Source: Pseudonocardia benzenivorans CB1190 (GTDB lineage: Bacteria; Actinomycetota; Actinomycetes; Mycobacteriales; Pseudonocardiaceae). From it: DNA of 64,000 bases. Position numbers and translations under genes: made by a program. The notes under the pieces were generated by a model, which was not told where the DNA came from, did no database searches, and worked only from the letters and a program-made list of their open reading frames with translations. Of the stretch, positions 16,220-25,905 are shown one piece after another. The number at the start of each line of letters is the position of its first letter. The first letter of the stretch is position 1. Location of the stretch: NCBI RefSeq assembly GCF_000196675.2, contig NC_015312.1, positions 4,216,001 to 4,280,000 on the forward strand. Reading direction: 5' to 3'.

Positions 16220-18004
16220 TCAGAAGGGCGGCGGGTCGTCGGCGCCCGGGAGCCCGGCGAAGGGGTCGCGGCGGCGCCCGCCGTTGGTCCCCGCGGCGCC
16301 CGGCGCCGTCCCGGCCGGGGCGGCAGCCGGCTCGACCGCCTCCGACTCCCGCGTCGCCCACGCCGGGAACGGGAACTCGACGGCCAGCGGCACCGGGATC
16401 TCGGGCTGGGAGACGAACATCGTCCCGGGCTTGGCCAGCACGGCGCGGGCGCGCTGCGTCGGGGGCAGGAACCCGTACTCGGGACGTCCGGCCTCGGCCG
16501 GATCGAGCCGTCCGACGATCTTGACCGACGAGTTGGACACGATCCGCCGCTCGACCTCGCTGGCCGTCTGCTGGGCGCCGACCAGGATGATCCCCAGCGA
16601 CCGGCCGCGTTCGGCGATGTCGAGCAGGACCTCCTTGATCGGGCTGGACCCCTCGCGCGGCGCGTACTTGTTGAGCTCGTCGATCATCGTGAACAGCAGC
16701 CCGCCGGGCCCGGCCTGCTCCTTGCGCGCGGTCTCGGCGGCGAGCGTGACGCCGACGACGAACCGCTGCGCCCGCTCCGGCAGGTTGTGCAGGTCGACGA
16801 CGGTGACCTGGGTGTGCTCGGTCGTCACCCGGCGGCCGGGGGTGTCGGGCAGGTCGCCGCGGACGATGCCGCGCAACGGCTTCAGGCTCGACCGCAGCCG
16901 CCGCAGGAACGCGTTGACCGTGCCGACGCCGGTGACGGGGCCGGCCCAGTCGCGCCGGGCGTCCTCGTCGGTGAGCCGGTCGGAGACGAACTCGACGAGG
17001 TCGTCGTAGGTGCGCAGGACCTGGCCCTCGATCATCACGGCACCCGAGTCGCCCACGGCCGACACCTCGCGCTTGAGCCGGGACGCGACCTGGTGGATGA
17101 CCATCGTGTACTGGTTGCGCTCGTCCTCGGCGTCGGCGAAGACGTAGGGCAGCAGCTCGCGCGAGCAGAACTCGCCGAGCGTCCACCAGAACGCCGCGAT
17201 CCCGTGCGTGCGGCCGACGACGTGCGGGCGCCCCGAGGGGTCGTCGGGCATCGGCGGGGCGAAGAAGCCCACCGAACCGAAGGGCGCGGCGACGAGGTCG
17301 AGGCGGGCGTAGTCGGCGCGCAGGTCGTCGTCGAGGTGCACGTTGGGCCGGTCCAGGAACAGCAGGTCCTCGCCCTTGACGCTGAACACGAGCGCCTTGG
17401 AGTTGAGTGCCCGGCGGCCGAGCGCGCCGCCGGTGAACAGCGAGTAGAGCAGGAACAGCGCGAAGCTCGTCTTCGTCGCGACGCCGGAGATGCCGCTGAT
17501 CGAGACATGGCCGCCGCGGGTGCCGTCGAGGAACTCGAGGTTGAGGTAGACCGGTTCCCCGTCGCGGCCGAGTCCGGCGGCGACGCGCTTGTCCATCCGG
17601 TCGAAGTACAGCGCCTGCGCCCGCTCGGCGCCCGTGGCGCGACGGACGAGCTCCCCTGGCCGCGGCGGTACGTAGCACTCGGGCTCGACCCGCGTCGTCA
17701 TGATCTCGGCGATCTCCTGCACCTGCGCGGGCAGCACGCCGTCGGAGATCAGGAAGACGTCGGAGCCGAACGTCGCGCCCTCGTGCCGGGCGCGGACCTC
17801 GGTGACGACCCCGCTGGTGACGACGACGCCGACGCCCGGGACCTCGCGCTCGGTGGCGACGACGTCGTCGAGCTGCAGGTAGGCGCCCGGGGCGAGCGCG
17901 ACGGCGAACTCCAGGGGCGTGGAGTCCTCGGTGCCGACGACGCGCCCGACCGACGCGGCGACGGCGTCCTCCGGCGACCCCGAGAGGTCTGACAAGCCGG
18001 CCAC
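16220..18004 (-). CDS. herA: HerA-like hexameric DNA-translocating ATPase
   Basis: 594-residue member of the HerA/FtsK-type ATPases that feed DNA ends to NurA. An N-terminal beta-rich HAS-barrel-like part (SVGRVVGTEDSTPLEFAV) precedes the P-loop region GISGVATKTSF near residue 168. That P-loop is atypical, with Thr in place of the usual Gly before the Lys. Walker B is FTMIDELNKYAP near residue 440. LGIILVGAQQTASEVERRIVSN matches the HerA segment that follows. GTG 18004 has GAGGAGG upstream. In archaea herA, mre11, rad50 and nurA form one unit; the same order appears here with the array and IS element between herA/DUF302 and sbcD. Confidence 0.85.
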   Translation of the reverse strand: MAGLSDLSGSPEDAVAASVGRVVGTEDSTPLEFAVALAPGAYLQLDDVVATEREVPGVGVVVTSGVVTEVRARHEGATFGSDVFLISDGVLPAQVQEIAEIMTTRVEPECYVPPRPGELVRRATGAERAQALYFDRMDKRVAAGLGRDGEPVYLNLEFLDGTRGGHVSISGISGVATKTSFALFLLYSLFTGGALGRRALNSKALVFSVKGEDLLFLDRPNVHLDDDLRADYARLDLVAAPFGSVGFFAPPMPDDPSGRPHVVGRTHGIAAFWWTLGEFCSRELLPYVFADAEDERNQYTMVIHQVASRLKREVSAVGDSGAVMIEGQVLRTYDDLVEFVSDRLTDEDARRDWAGPVTGVGTVNAFLRRLRSSLKPLRGIVRGDLPDTPGRRVTTEHTQVTVVDLHNLPERAQRFVVGVTLAAETARKEQAGPGGLLFTMIDELNKYAPREGSSPIKEVLLDIAERGRSLGIILVGAQQTASEVERRIVSNSSVKIVGRLDPAEAGRPEYGFLPPTQRARAVLAKPGTMFVSQPEIPVPLAVEFPFPAWATRESEAVEPAAAPAGTAPGAAGTNGGRRRDPFAGLPGADDPPPF

Positions 18005-18080
18005 GGTCCTCCTCAGGTACGGGTCCGCACGACCCTATCGACGAGCCCCGACAGTCCCGCGGGCCCGCGGGGAGGAGGGA

Positions 18081-18536
18081 TCAGCGCCGCAGCGCGATCC
18101 GCGCCCACGTCGCGGCCAGCACGACGATCGCGAGCAGCGCCAGCACGAGCCCGATCGAGGGGCCGACCCCGCCCTGCGGGACGGAGATCTGCCGCGACCA
18201 GACCGCCCAGACGCCGTTGATCGTCGAGATTCCGCAGCCCGCGGCGCACACCCACGCGAGCGCCCAGTAGCGCAGCCCCAGCGCGAGGGCCGAGCCGACG
18301 ACGCCGAACAGCAGCGCGGTGATCGTGAACAGCCGCGGGAGGATGCCGAACCACTCGCCGCCGACGAGGATCCTCCAGCCGGCGACGTCGCCGATCCACG
18401 GCAGCAGGAACGCCCCGATCAGGACGAGCACGGCGATCGACACGACCATGGCGGTGGCGCCGGGGTCGATCCGCCGTTCGACGCGTCGCGCGACGTCGCG
18501 CAGCTCGCGGTCGAGCTCGCTGAGCCCGTCGGTCAT
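18081..18536 (-). CDS. Conserved membrane protein, Rv2732c-like
   Basis: 151 residues. A charged N-terminus (LSELDRELRDVARRVERRIDPG) precedes four predicted membrane segments: AMVVSIAVLVLIGAFLLPWI, LPRLFTITALLFGVVGSAL, YWALAWVCAAGCGISTI and VGPSIGLVLALLAIVVLAA. Start ATG 18536 was chosen for the GGAG upstream. Its position directly downstream of miaB matches Rv2732c next to Rv2733c in M. tuberculosis. Function unknown. Confidence 0.8.
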   Translation of the reverse strand: MTDGLSELDRELRDVARRVERRIDPGATAMVVSIAVLVLIGAFLLPWIGDVAGWRILVGGEWFGILPRLFTITALLFGVVGSALALGLRYWALAWVCAAGCGISTINGVWAVWSRQISVPQGGVGPSIGLVLALLAIVVLAATWARIALRR

Positions 18537-18647
18537 GCCCTGCTCCTCACGTCCGTCGCGGCCAGGCTCGTCGCCTGCCATCACGCACCGCCCGCCATCA
18601 CGCACCGCCCGCCATCACGCACCGCCCGCACTCATGGCCGGCCGCCT

Positions 18648-20120
18648 TCACGCCCCGGCCGTCGAGCACGCCGCGACGGCGGGGGCCGGCGGGGGCGCTC
18701 CGAACCCCGGAAGTCCCAGGCCCGTCGGGGCGCCACCGGGACGGGTACCCGCCTCGAACGCGTCGCCTGCGCGGGTGCGCCGGTGCGACAGCAGCCCGTC
18801 GTCGGCGACGAGGTGGTGCGGCGCGCCGTACCCGACGCGCACGGTCACGACGTCGCCCGGGCGCACCGGCGCCGCGCCGGGGGCGAAGTGCACCAGCCGG
18901 CCGTCGCGGGCGCGGCCGGACAGCCGCCGGGTGGCCGAGTCCTTGCGGCCCTCCCCCGTCGAGACCAGCACCTCGACCACGCGACCCTCGAGCGCCCGGT
19001 TCTGCTCCCAGGAGATCCGTTCCTGCAGCTCCACGAGGCGCTCGTAGCGCTCCTGGACGACGGCCTTGGGCAGCTGGTCGGGCAGCGTCGCGGCGGGGGT
19101 GCCGGGCCGCGGCGAGTACTGGAAGGTGAAGGCCTGCGCGAAGCGGGCGCGTTCCACGACGTCGAGCGTGGCGCGGAAGTCCTCCTCGGTCTCACCGGGG
19201 AAGCCGACGATGATGTCGGTGCTGATCGCGGCGTCGGGGATCGACCCGCGCACCTCGTCGAGGATCGCGAGGAACCGCGAGGACCGGTAGGAGCGGCGCA
19301 TCTCGCGCAGCACCCGGTCCGACCCCGACTGCAGCGGCATGTGCAGCTGGGGGCACACGTTGGGCGTCTCGGCCATCGCGGCGATGACGTCGGAGGAGAA
19401 CTCGCGCGGGTGCGGCGAGGTGAACCGGACGCGCTCCAGCCCCTCGACGTCGCCGCAGGCGCGCAACAGCTTCGAGAACGCCTCGCGGTCGCCGAACTCG
19501 ACGCCGTACGCGTTGACGTTCTGGCCCAGCAGGGTCACCTCGAGCACGCCGTCGGCGGCGAGCGCCGACACCTCGGCGAGGACGTCGCCGGGGCGGCGGT
19601 CGCGCTCCTTGCCGCGCAACGACGGCACGATGCAGAACGTGCATGTGTTGTTGCAGCCCACCGAGATCGACACCCAGCCGGCGTAGGCCGACTCGCGCCG
19701 CGCCGGCAGCGTCGACGGGAAGACCTCCAGCGACTCGCGGATCTCGACCTCGGCGCGCTCGTTGTGCCTCGCCCGTTCCAGCAGCGTGGGCAGCGCCCCG
19801 ACGTTGTGGGTGCCGAAGACGACGTCGACCCACGGGGCCTTCGCGACGATCGTGTCGCGGTCCTTCTGCGCCAGGCAGCCGCCGACGGCGATCTGCATGC
19901 CCGGCCTGGCGGCCTTGCGCGGCGCCAGGTGCCCCAGGTTGCCGTAGAGCTTGTTGTCGGCGTTCTCGCGCACCGCGCACGTGTTGAGGACGACGACGTC
20001 GGCGTCGTCGGTCGCCTCGGCGCGGACGTAGCCTGCCGACTCGAGCAGACCCGCCATCCGCTCGGAGTCGTGCACGTTCATCTGGCACCCGTAGGTGCGG
20101 ATGGTGTAGCTGCGGGTCAC
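18648..20120 (-). CDS. miaB: MiaB, tRNA-2-methylthio-N6-dimethylallyladenosine synthase
   Basis: Radical-SAM methylthiotransferase acting on A37 of tRNAs (490 residues). The N-terminal auxiliary cluster cysteines C12 (YGCQMN), C48 (NTCAVR) and C82 (GGCLAQ) are present. The radical-SAM motif C156-x3-C160-x2-C163 sits in [16 protein letters not shown] domain follows (residues about 375-445, with RLVHFAPG). The last 45 residues are a proline/glycine-rich extension. Start GTG 20120 gives the standard [11 protein letters not shown] beginning. The gene for the preceding MiaA step is not in the window. Confidence 0.96.
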   Translation of the reverse strand: MTRSYTIRTYGCQMNVHDSERMAGLLESAGYVRAEATDDADVVVLNTCAVRENADNKLYGNLGHLAPRKAARPGMQIAVGGCLAQKDRDTIVAKAPWVDVVFGTHNVGALPTLLERARHNERAEVEIRESLEVFPSTLPARRESAYAGWVSISVGCNNTCTFCIVPSLRGKERDRRPGDVLAEVSALAADGVLEVTLLGQNVNAYGVEFGDREAFSKLLRACGDVEGLERVRFTSPHPREFSSDVIAAMAETPNVCPQLHMPLQSGSDRVLREMRRSYRSSRFLAILDEVRGSIPDAAISTDIIVGFPGETEEDFRATLDVVERARFAQAFTFQYSPRPGTPAATLPDQLPKAVVQERYERLVELQERISWEQNRALEGRVVEVLVSTGEGRKDSATRRLSGRARDGRLVHFAPGAAPVRPGDVVTVRVGYGAPHHLVADDGLLSHRRTRAGDAFEAGTRPGGAPTGLGLPGFGAPPPAPAVAACSTAGA

Positions 20121-20213
20121 GCGCCCGAGGGTAGGCCGTCGCCACCAGGCGCGGTGCACCGGTGCCGGGCACGGGGGTCGACCCCGCACGGGCGCTCGGG
20201 GGAGGATGCGGCC

Positions 20214-21215
20214 GTGGCGCACGCGGCGGGTGGGCCGACGGTGACGCGCACCCTCGGCAGGCGAGGGTTCCTGCGTGCGGCCGCCGCGGGAGGGCTCGCC
20301 ACGGCCGCGCTGCCGCTGCTGGGCGCGTGCTCGTCGAGCTTCGCCGGGGTGCGGCTCGCGATCGCGACCGGCGCGACGCAGGGCGTGTACTACACCCTCG
20401 GCCGCGTGCTGGCCGACGTCTGGCAGGAGCACCTTCGGCTGCCCGCCCGGCCCGAGGTGATCACCACCGCGGGCTCGGTGCAGAACCTGGCCCTCGTCGC
20501 GTCCGGCGGCGCCGACGTCGCGTTCAGCCAGGTCGACACCGGTGCCGACGCGCTGCCGGGCATCCCGCTGGACGACCCGCGCTCGCTGCGCGCGCTGGCG
20601 CGGATCTACGACGACGCGACGCAGGTCGTGGTCCGCGCCGACTCCTCCTACCGGGCACTCGCCGACCTGCGCGGCGCCCGGGTGTCGATCGGGGCCGCGA
20701 ACTCCGGTGTCACGCCGATCGCGCAGCGGCTGCTGCGGGGAGCGGGCCTGGACCCCGACCGTGACATCCGGCCGGCGGCGCTGGGCATCAACGACTCCGT
20801 CGCCGCGATGCAGGCCGGCACGATCGACGCGTTCTTCTGGTCCGGCGGGCTGCCGACCGTCGGCGTCGCGACCCTGGCCGCGGCGGTGCCGGTGCGGCTG
20901 CTGGACCTGCAGGACGTGCTGCCCAGGGTCCGTGCGGCCTACCCCGTCTACTCCACGGGCACCGTGCCCGCGCAGACGTACGGGATCCCCGAGCCGGTGA
21001 CCACACTGATGGTGCGCAACGTGCTCGTCGTCCCGGCCGCGATGGCCGACGACGTCGCCGGTGCGCTGGTCGACGCCCTGTTCGCCGAGCAGCCGCGGCT
21101 GTCGGCGGCCAACGCGGCCGCGCTGACGATCGACGCCCGCGCCGCCATCGGCACCCAGCCGATCCCGCTGCACCCCGGCGCGGAACGGTTCTACCGTTCG
21201 ACGAAGGCGCTCTGA
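20214..21215 (+). CDS. TAXI-family TRAP transporter solute-binding lipoprotein
   Basis: Periplasmic-type binding protein (333 residues). The export signal is unusual in combining twin arginines (GRRGFLR, 16-17) with a lipobox LLGAC (Cys39). The mature part has the TAXI hallmarks [21 protein letters not shown] and [23 protein letters not shown] 20214 has GGGGGAGG upstream; GTG 20241 is an alternative. TAXI proteins normally work with a fused TRAP permease, and none is encoded nearby. Its stop overlaps the end of the converging sigma-factor gene by 25 bases. Confidence 0.9.
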   Translation: MAHAAGGPTVTRTLGRRGFLRAAAAGGLATAALPLLGACSSSFAGVRLAIATGATQGVYYTLGRVLADVWQEHLRLPARPEVITTAGSVQNLALVASGGADVAFSQVDTGADALPGIPLDDPRSLRALARIYDDATQVVVRADSSYRALADLRGARVSIGAANSGVTPIAQRLLRGAGLDPDRDIRPAALGINDSVAAMQAGTIDAFFWSGGLPTVGVATLAAAVPVRLLDLQDVLPRVRAAYPVYSTGTVPAQTYGIPEPVTTLMVRNVLVVPAAMADDVAGALVDALFAEQPRLSAANAAALTIDARAAIGTQPIPLHPGAERFYRSTKAL

Positions 21216-22495
21216 CCGGTCTCGTCCGGCCCCGTCTCGTCCAGCCGTCGCCGGAGGAAGCGCCGCTCGGCCGGGTTGGTGGCGAGTGCGAGCGCCCGCG
21301 CGTAGGCCTCGCGGGCCTCGGCGACACGGCCGGTGCGGCGCAACAGGTCCGCCCGCGACGAGTGCAGCAGCCGATGGCCGTCGAGAGAGTCGATCCGGTC
21401 CAGCAGGGCGAGCCCGGTCGCGGGCCCGTCGACCATCGCCACCGCGACCGCGTGGTTGAGCGCGACGACCGGCGACGGGTCGAGCCGCGACAGCGCGACG
21501 TAGAGGGCCGCGATCTCCGACCAGTCGGTGGCCTCGGCGTCCGGGGCCGCCGCGTGCACCGCGGCGATGGCGGCCTGCAGCTGGTAGCGACCCGGCCGCC
21601 GGCGCCGCAGTGCGTTCTCGACCAACGCGAGACCTTCGGCGATCCGGACGCCGTCCCAACGGCTGCGGTCCTGGTCGGCGAGCAGGACGAGGTCGCCGGC
21701 GGCGTCGGTGCGGGCGGCGCGGCGGGCGTCGGTGAGCAGCATGAGCGCGAGCAGGCCGAGGACCTCGGGCTCGTCGGGCATGAGCCGGGCGAGCAGCCCG
21801 CCCAGCCGGATGGCCTCGTCGCACAGCTGCGGGCGCAGCAGGTCCTCCCCCGCCGTCGCGACGTAGCCCTCCGTGAAGACCAGGTGCACCACGGCGAGCG
21901 CCGCGGTGAGCCGGGCGGGCAGGGCCGCGTCGGTGGGCACCGTGAACCGGATGCCGGCGTCGCGGATCTTGCGCTTCGCCCGGACCAGCCGCTGCGCCAT
22001 CGTCGCCTCGGGGACGAGGAACGCCCGCGCGATCTGGCCGGCCGTGAGCCCGCCGACGGCCTGCAGGGTCAACGCCACCTGCGCCGGGACGGCCAGCGCC
22101 GGGTGGCAGCAGGTGAAGACGAGCCCGAGTCGGTCGTCGCCGACCCGCAGCAGCTCGGCGTCGGGTCCCAGCGGGTCGGCCACGTCCGGCCCGGCCGTGC
22201 CCGGCTCCCCGGTGCTCGTCGGGTCCCGGGCCAGCTGGGCGTGCTTGCGCGCCCCGACGCCCGCGCGGCGCAACCGGTCGAGCGCCGTGCGGCGGGCGAC
22301 CGTCAGCAGCCACGCCGCGGGCGCGTCCGGTACGCCGTCGACCGGCCAGCGCACCAGCGCGACGGCCGCGGCGTCGGACAGCACGTCCTCGGCGAGCTCG
22401 ACGTCGCCGAGGCGGCGGGCGAGGGCCGCGAGCAGCCGGGCCCGGTCGTCGCGCCAGGTGCGGGCGAGGACCTCCGCGGGGTCGCCGCCGGTCAC
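21191..22495 (-). CDS. ECF42-type RNA polymerase sigma factor with TPR-like extension
   Basis: 434 residues, much longer than a plain ECF factor. Region 2 is [20 protein letters not shown] with [17 protein letters not shown], and region 4 is [20 protein letters not shown] with [19 protein letters not shown]. The remaining 230 residues form the helical DUF6596/TPR-like extension of this group ([43 protein letters not shown]). GTG 22495 overlaps the stop of the DGPF gene by four bases. A coupled DGPF/YCII partner is the hallmark of ECF42. No anti-sigma gene is seen, consistent with control through the extension. Confidence 0.92.
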   Translation of the reverse strand: MTGGDPAEVLARTWRDDRARLLAALARRLGDVELAEDVLSDAAAVALVRWPVDGVPDAPAAWLLTVARRTALDRLRRAGVGARKHAQLARDPTSTGEPGTAGPDVADPLGPDAELLRVGDDRLGLVFTCCHPALAVPAQVALTLQAVGGLTAGQIARAFLVPEATMAQRLVRAKRKIRDAGIRFTVPTDAALPARLTAALAVVHLVFTEGYVATAGEDLLRPQLCDEAIRLGGLLARLMPDEPEVLGLLALMLLTDARRAARTDAAGDLVLLADQDRSRWDGVRIAEGLALVENALRRRRPGRYQLQAAIAAVHAAAPDAEATDWSEIAALYVALSRLDPSPVVALNHAVAVAMVDGPATGLALLDRIDSLDGHRLLHSSRADLLRRTGRVAEAREAYARALALATNPAERRFLRRRLDETGPDETGQSAFVER

Positions 22496-22884
22496 GCGCC
22501 CGGTCGCTCCGCGAGCGCGACCGGGACGGTGCTGCCGTCGGGCATCAGGTCGCGGATCGGTCGCACCTCGATGCACCCGCGCTCGGCCAGCGGGCAGCGG
22601 GCGGCGAGCTCGAGGGCCTGGTCGAGGTCACGGCACTCGAGCACGAAGTAGCCGCCCAACGCCTCGACCGACTCGGCGAACGGACCGTCGGTGACGAGCA
22701 CGTCGCCGTCGCGGACGCGCACCGTCGTCGCGGTCTCGATGGGGTGCAACGGGTCCGCGGCCAGGAACACGCCCTGTTCGCGCAGCTCGCGGGTGTACTC
22801 GCCGATCCGGACGAGGGTGTCCTCGTACCCCGGCGTACCCGGCTCGTACCGCTCGCACCCGTAGATCAACAGCATGTAGCGCAT
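22492..22884 (-). CDS. YCII-related DGPF-domain protein
   Basis: 130 residues. It starts MRYMLLIYG and contains the group motif VTDGPFAES (D66-G67-P68-F69) plus the C-terminal [22 protein letters not shown] 22884 is preceded by GAGGGGGAGC. It is the first gene of the two-gene unit with the ECF42 sigma factor and is presumably transcribed by that factor from the promoter at 22949-22974. DGPF proteins are the standard targets of ECF42 factors; their biochemical role is not established. Confidence 0.92.
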   Translation of the reverse strand: MRYMLLIYGCERYEPGTPGYEDTLVRIGEYTRELREQGVFLAADPLHPIETATTVRVRDGDVLVTDGPFAESVEALGGYFVLECRDLDQALELAARCPLAERGCIEVRPIRDLMPDGSTVPVALAERPGA

Positions 22885-22943
22885 GGCTGCTCCCCCTCGT
22901 CGCTCCCCAGCCGGACCGTAGCCCGCTCCTGACGCCTCCGACA

Positions 22944-23034
22944 GGGAGACGAACGCGCCGGCGGCGACTCGACACCGCGGCCCGGGCGAATCTGCGCGAC
23001 GGGTGTCGAGAGGCGCCGCGGCCGTTCGTCTCCC
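22944..23034. promoter_or_regulatory. Mirror-image pair of ECF42-type promoters
   Basis: Two 33-bp inverted arms (22944-22976 and 23002-23034) share a perfect 12-bp outer block GGGAGACGAACG and a perfect 9-bp inner block CTCGACACC. Read outward, each arm gives TGTCGA-N17-CGTC. Rightward: TGTCGA 23004-23009 and CGTC 23027-23030. Leftward: the complements at 22969-22974 and 22949-22952. TGTCGA with CGTC/CGAC is, as I recall, the reported ECF42 promoter signature. The leftward copy would drive the DGPF-sigma operon and the rightward copy the gene at 23093. Confidence 0.75.
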
Positions 23035-23092
23035 CCGTGAAGAACCACCGGAGAACCACCCACCGGGACGACCACCGACGAGGAGCCCTGCC

Positions 23093-23698
23093 ATGACCAC
23101 CACCGCCCGGCCCGCCGCCGTGCTCGACGAGTACGCCCGTGCCCTCGACGGCTTCGACGACGCCCTCGCCCGCGTCCCCGCCGAGGCGCTCGACGGGCCG
23201 TCGGCCTGCTCCGAGTGGACGATCCGCGACGTCGTGGGGCACGTCGTCTGGGGCCAGGACCTGCTCGCCGCGCTCGCGCAGGGCCGCCCGCACCACGACC
23301 GGACCGGGGCGCCGGGCGCACCCGCGCCGGGGGTCCTCGTCGCGGGCGACGCCGTCACCGGCTGGCGCCGGGCGCGGGCCCGGGCCGACACGACGCTCGA
23401 CGAGCCGACGCTCGGCCGCGTCGTCACGGTCCCGCCGTTCGGGGAGATCCCGCTCGCGGGCTTCGTCACGCTGCTCGTGACCGACCTGCTCGCCCACAGC
23501 TGGGACGTCGCCCACGGCGCGGGCGTCGGCATCCGGCTCGACCCGACGCTGCTCGACGGGGCTCTCGGCTGGTCACGCGGCCACATCCGGCGCGGGCCCG
23601 GCGCGATCGGACCCGAGGTTCCCGTGCCCGCCGACGCCGACCTGCAGGCCCGGTTCCTGGGGTTCCTGGGTCGCGACGCCGCTCGCCCCGTGCGCTGA
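23093..23698 (+). CDS. TIGR03086/DinB-like (mycothiol-dependent) family protein
   Basis: 201 residues of the four-helix DinB/maleylpyruvate-isomerase-like family. Typical features are SACSEWTIRDVVGHVVWGQDLL (the first metal-type histidine) and LLVTDLLAHSWDVAHG (later histidines). ATG 23093 follows GGAG. The substrate is unknown; relatives use mycothiol or act on small electrophiles. The rightward ECF42-type promoter 60-90 bases upstream suggests it belongs to the sigma factor's regulon. Confidence 0.85.
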   Translation: MTTTARPAAVLDEYARALDGFDDALARVPAEALDGPSACSEWTIRDVVGHVVWGQDLLAALAQGRPHHDRTGAPGAPAPGVLVAGDAVTGWRRARARADTTLDEPTLGRVVTVPPFGEIPLAGFVTLLVTDLLAHSWDVAHGAGVGIRLDPTLLDGALGWSRGHIRRGPGAIGPEVPVPADADLQARFLGFLGRDAARPVR

Positions 23699-23709
23699 GC
23701 GGCCGGACC

Positions 23710-25089
23710 TCATTCGGCGGCGGGCAGCCGGGCGACCACCCGCAGCCCGCCGCCGGGCGGGGTCTCCAGCCGCAGTGCGCCGCCCGCGAGCTCGGCGGTG
23801 CGGGCGGCGATGGCCAGCCCGAGCCCGGAGCCGTCGACGTTGCTCTGGTCGGGCGCACGCCAGAACCGGTCGGTGGCCCGGTCGAGGTCCTCGGGCGCGA
23901 TGCCGGGCCCGGTGTCACGGACGCCGATCTCGACCGCGCCGTCGACGGCGCACACGGCGACGTCGATCGTGCCGCCGTGGGGGGTGAACTTGACGGCGTT
24001 GTCGAGGAGGGCGTCGAGGACGGTCTCGATGCCCCCCGCCGGTGCGCGCGCGGCGAGGCCACGGGACCCGATGCGGCGCAAGGTGAGCCCGGTGTGCTCG
24101 GCGAGCGGCCGCCAGGCGTCGATCCGGTCGTCGACGGCCGTGTCGACGTCGACGGTCTCGGTCACGGCCACCCGCTCGGCGCGGGCCAGCGCGAGCAGCC
24201 CGTCGAGGACCGCCGAGAGACGCTCGGCCTCCTCGAGCGCGGCGACGTGGTCCTCGGCGGCCGGCCGGGCGACGTGTCCGTCGAGGTTCGACAGCCGCAG
24301 CCGCAGGGCCGTCAGCGGGTTGCGCAGCTGGTGGCTGGCGTCGGCGACGAAGGCCCGCTGCGCCGCGAGCGCCTGGGTGACGGTCTCGGCCATCTCGTCG
24401 AACGAGGCCGAGAGCCGCCGCAGCTCGGGCGGTCCGGACCCGTCGGACACCGGTTCGGCGGGGCCGCCCGCGAGCACCGCGCCCGCCACGCGGTGCGTGC
24501 CCTCGTCGAGCCGGCGGACCGGGCGCAGGATCCAGCGCACGACCGGCAGCGCCACCACCGTCCCGACGGCCAGTGCCAGCAGGAACGCCCCGAGCACGAT
24601 CGACCACACGCGGACCTCCTGGACCCGCAGCGCGTCGGTGGGCGACACCGTGACCGCGACGCCTCGCACCTCCCCGTCGACGAGCACGGGCTCGGCGAGC
24701 ACCACGGGCCGGTCGTCCCACGGCATCAGCAGCGGGTAGGGATCGGAGCGCCGGTTGGCCAGCGCGAGCCGGACGCGTTCCTGGCCGTCGGCGTCGAGCA
24801 CCGGCGGTACCGGCTCCGACGCGGCGACCAGCTGCTGCGACCGGTCGAGCACCGCGACCTGGACGCCGTAGACCTCCTGGTAGCGAGCCAGCTCGGCGGC
24901 CAGGCCGGACGCGTCGGCCTCGGTGATCGGGCGTTGCGCGATCGACGCGAAGAAGATCGTGTCGGTCAGCCGGTCCGTGAACAGCTCCTGCTGGGCCGAG
25001 CGCGTGTCGGCCAGCGCCAGCGGCACGCCGAGCCCGACGGCGAGCAGTCCCATCAGGACGAGCACCGTCACCAGCAGACGGCTGCGCAC
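23710..25089 (-). CDS. gluK: GluK-like sensor histidine kinase
   Basis: 459 residues. N-terminal membrane segment (LLVTVLVLMGLLAVGLGVPLAL), an extracytoplasmic sensor loop (about 30-160), a second membrane segment (VLGAFLLALAVGTVVALPVV) and HAMP follow in order. The dimerisation helix has H253 in DASHQLRNPLTALRL. The ATPase domain has N in LDALLDNAVKF and G boxes DTGPGIAPEDLD and GSGLGLAIA. GTG 25089 lies six bases after the regulator's stop. Its place beside gluABCD matches the GluR-GluK system of Streptomyces, which senses extracellular glutamate; that role here is inferred. Confidence 0.88.
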   Translation of the reverse strand: MRSRLLVTVLVLMGLLAVGLGVPLALADTRSAQQELFTDRLTDTIFFASIAQRPITEADASGLAAELARYQEVYGVQVAVLDRSQQLVAASEPVPPVLDADGQERVRLALANRRSDPYPLLMPWDDRPVVLAEPVLVDGEVRGVAVTVSPTDALRVQEVRVWSIVLGAFLLALAVGTVVALPVVRWILRPVRRLDEGTHRVAGAVLAGGPAEPVSDGSGPPELRRLSASFDEMAETVTQALAAQRAFVADASHQLRNPLTALRLRLSNLDGHVARPAAEDHVAALEEAERLSAVLDGLLALARAERVAVTETVDVDTAVDDRIDAWRPLAEHTGLTLRRIGSRGLAARAPAGGIETVLDALLDNAVKFTPHGGTIDVAVCAVDGAVEIGVRDTGPGIAPEDLDRATDRFWRAPDQSNVDGSGLGLAIAARTAELAGGALRLETPPGGGLRVVARLPAAE

Positions 25090-25095
25090 CTCGCG

Positions 25096-25839
25096 CTACC
25101 CGGCGGCCGGGCCGTCGGCGCGGGCCGCGCCGTCCACGACGTCGGCGCCGGGCGCGCCGGCCGCGGGCTCCGTGGGGACGCCGAGCCGGTATCCGACGCC
25201 GCGCACGGTCTGCACCAGGTCGGCCCGGCCGAGCTTCGTGCGCAGCGTCGCGACGTGGACGTCGAGCGTCCGGTTGGCCCCCGGCCAGCTGCGGCCCCAC
25301 ACCTCGGCGACGATCCGGCTGCGGGTGCACACCGTCCCCCGCGCGGCCGCCAGCAGCGCGAGGACCTGGAACTCCTTGCGGGTCAACGAGACCTCGGCGC
25401 CGTCGACGGTGACGATGTGCCGGTCGAGGTCGACCCGCACGCCGTCCACGGCGACCTCTCCCCCGGGAGCGGCCGCACCGGACGGGGTGCCGCGGCGCCG
25501 GCACACCGCGTGCACCCGCGCCACCAGCTCGCCGATGTCGTAGGGCTTGACGATGTAGTCGTCGGCACCGGAGTGCAGGCCGAGGATGCGGTCGTCGACC
25601 TCGCCGCGCGCCGACACCACGATCACCGGGACGTCGGAGACCTGCCGGATCGCCCGGCACACGTCGACGCCGTCGACGTCGGGCAGGCCGAGGTCGAGCA
25701 GCACGACGTCGACGCCGGACAGGTGGTCGACCGCCCCGCGGCCCTGGGCGAGCCGGGTGGTCGTCATGCCGTGCCGGTGCAGCGCGGGGCGCAGCGCCGC
25801 GGCGACCCGGTCGTCGTCCTCCACGAGCAGGATGTGCAC
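25096..25839 (-). CDS. gluR: GluR-like OmpR-family response regulator
   Basis: 247 residues. Receiver domain with acidic pocket EDDD (7-10), phosphoacceptor D49 in VVLLDLGLPDVDG, VVSARGE and the invariant Lys in IVKPYD. A winged-helix output domain follows (LTRKEFQVLALLAAARGTVCTR and TLDVHVATLRTKLG ... VRGVGYRL). The tail is Ala/Gly-rich. Start GTG 25839. It is divergent from gluA with a 146-base shared promoter region that holds an inverted repeat. The likely role is control of the glutamate importer. Confidence 0.9.
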   Translation of the reverse strand: MHILLVEDDDRVAAALRPALHRHGMTTTRLAQGRGAVDHLSGVDVVLLDLGLPDVDGVDVCRAIRQVSDVPVIVVSARGEVDDRILGLHSGADDYIVKPYDIGELVARVHAVCRRRGTPSGAAAPGGEVAVDGVRVDLDRHIVTVDGAEVSLTRKEFQVLALLAAARGTVCTRSRIVAEVWGRSWPGANRTLDVHVATLRTKLGRADLVQTVRGVGYRLGVPTEPAAGAPGADVVDGAARADGPAAG

Positions 25840-25905
25840 CCGGCGAGCCTCTCAGGCGACGGCGCACCGGACGCGACGCATCGCGCGAATTCCCACGTCG
25901 TGCCG

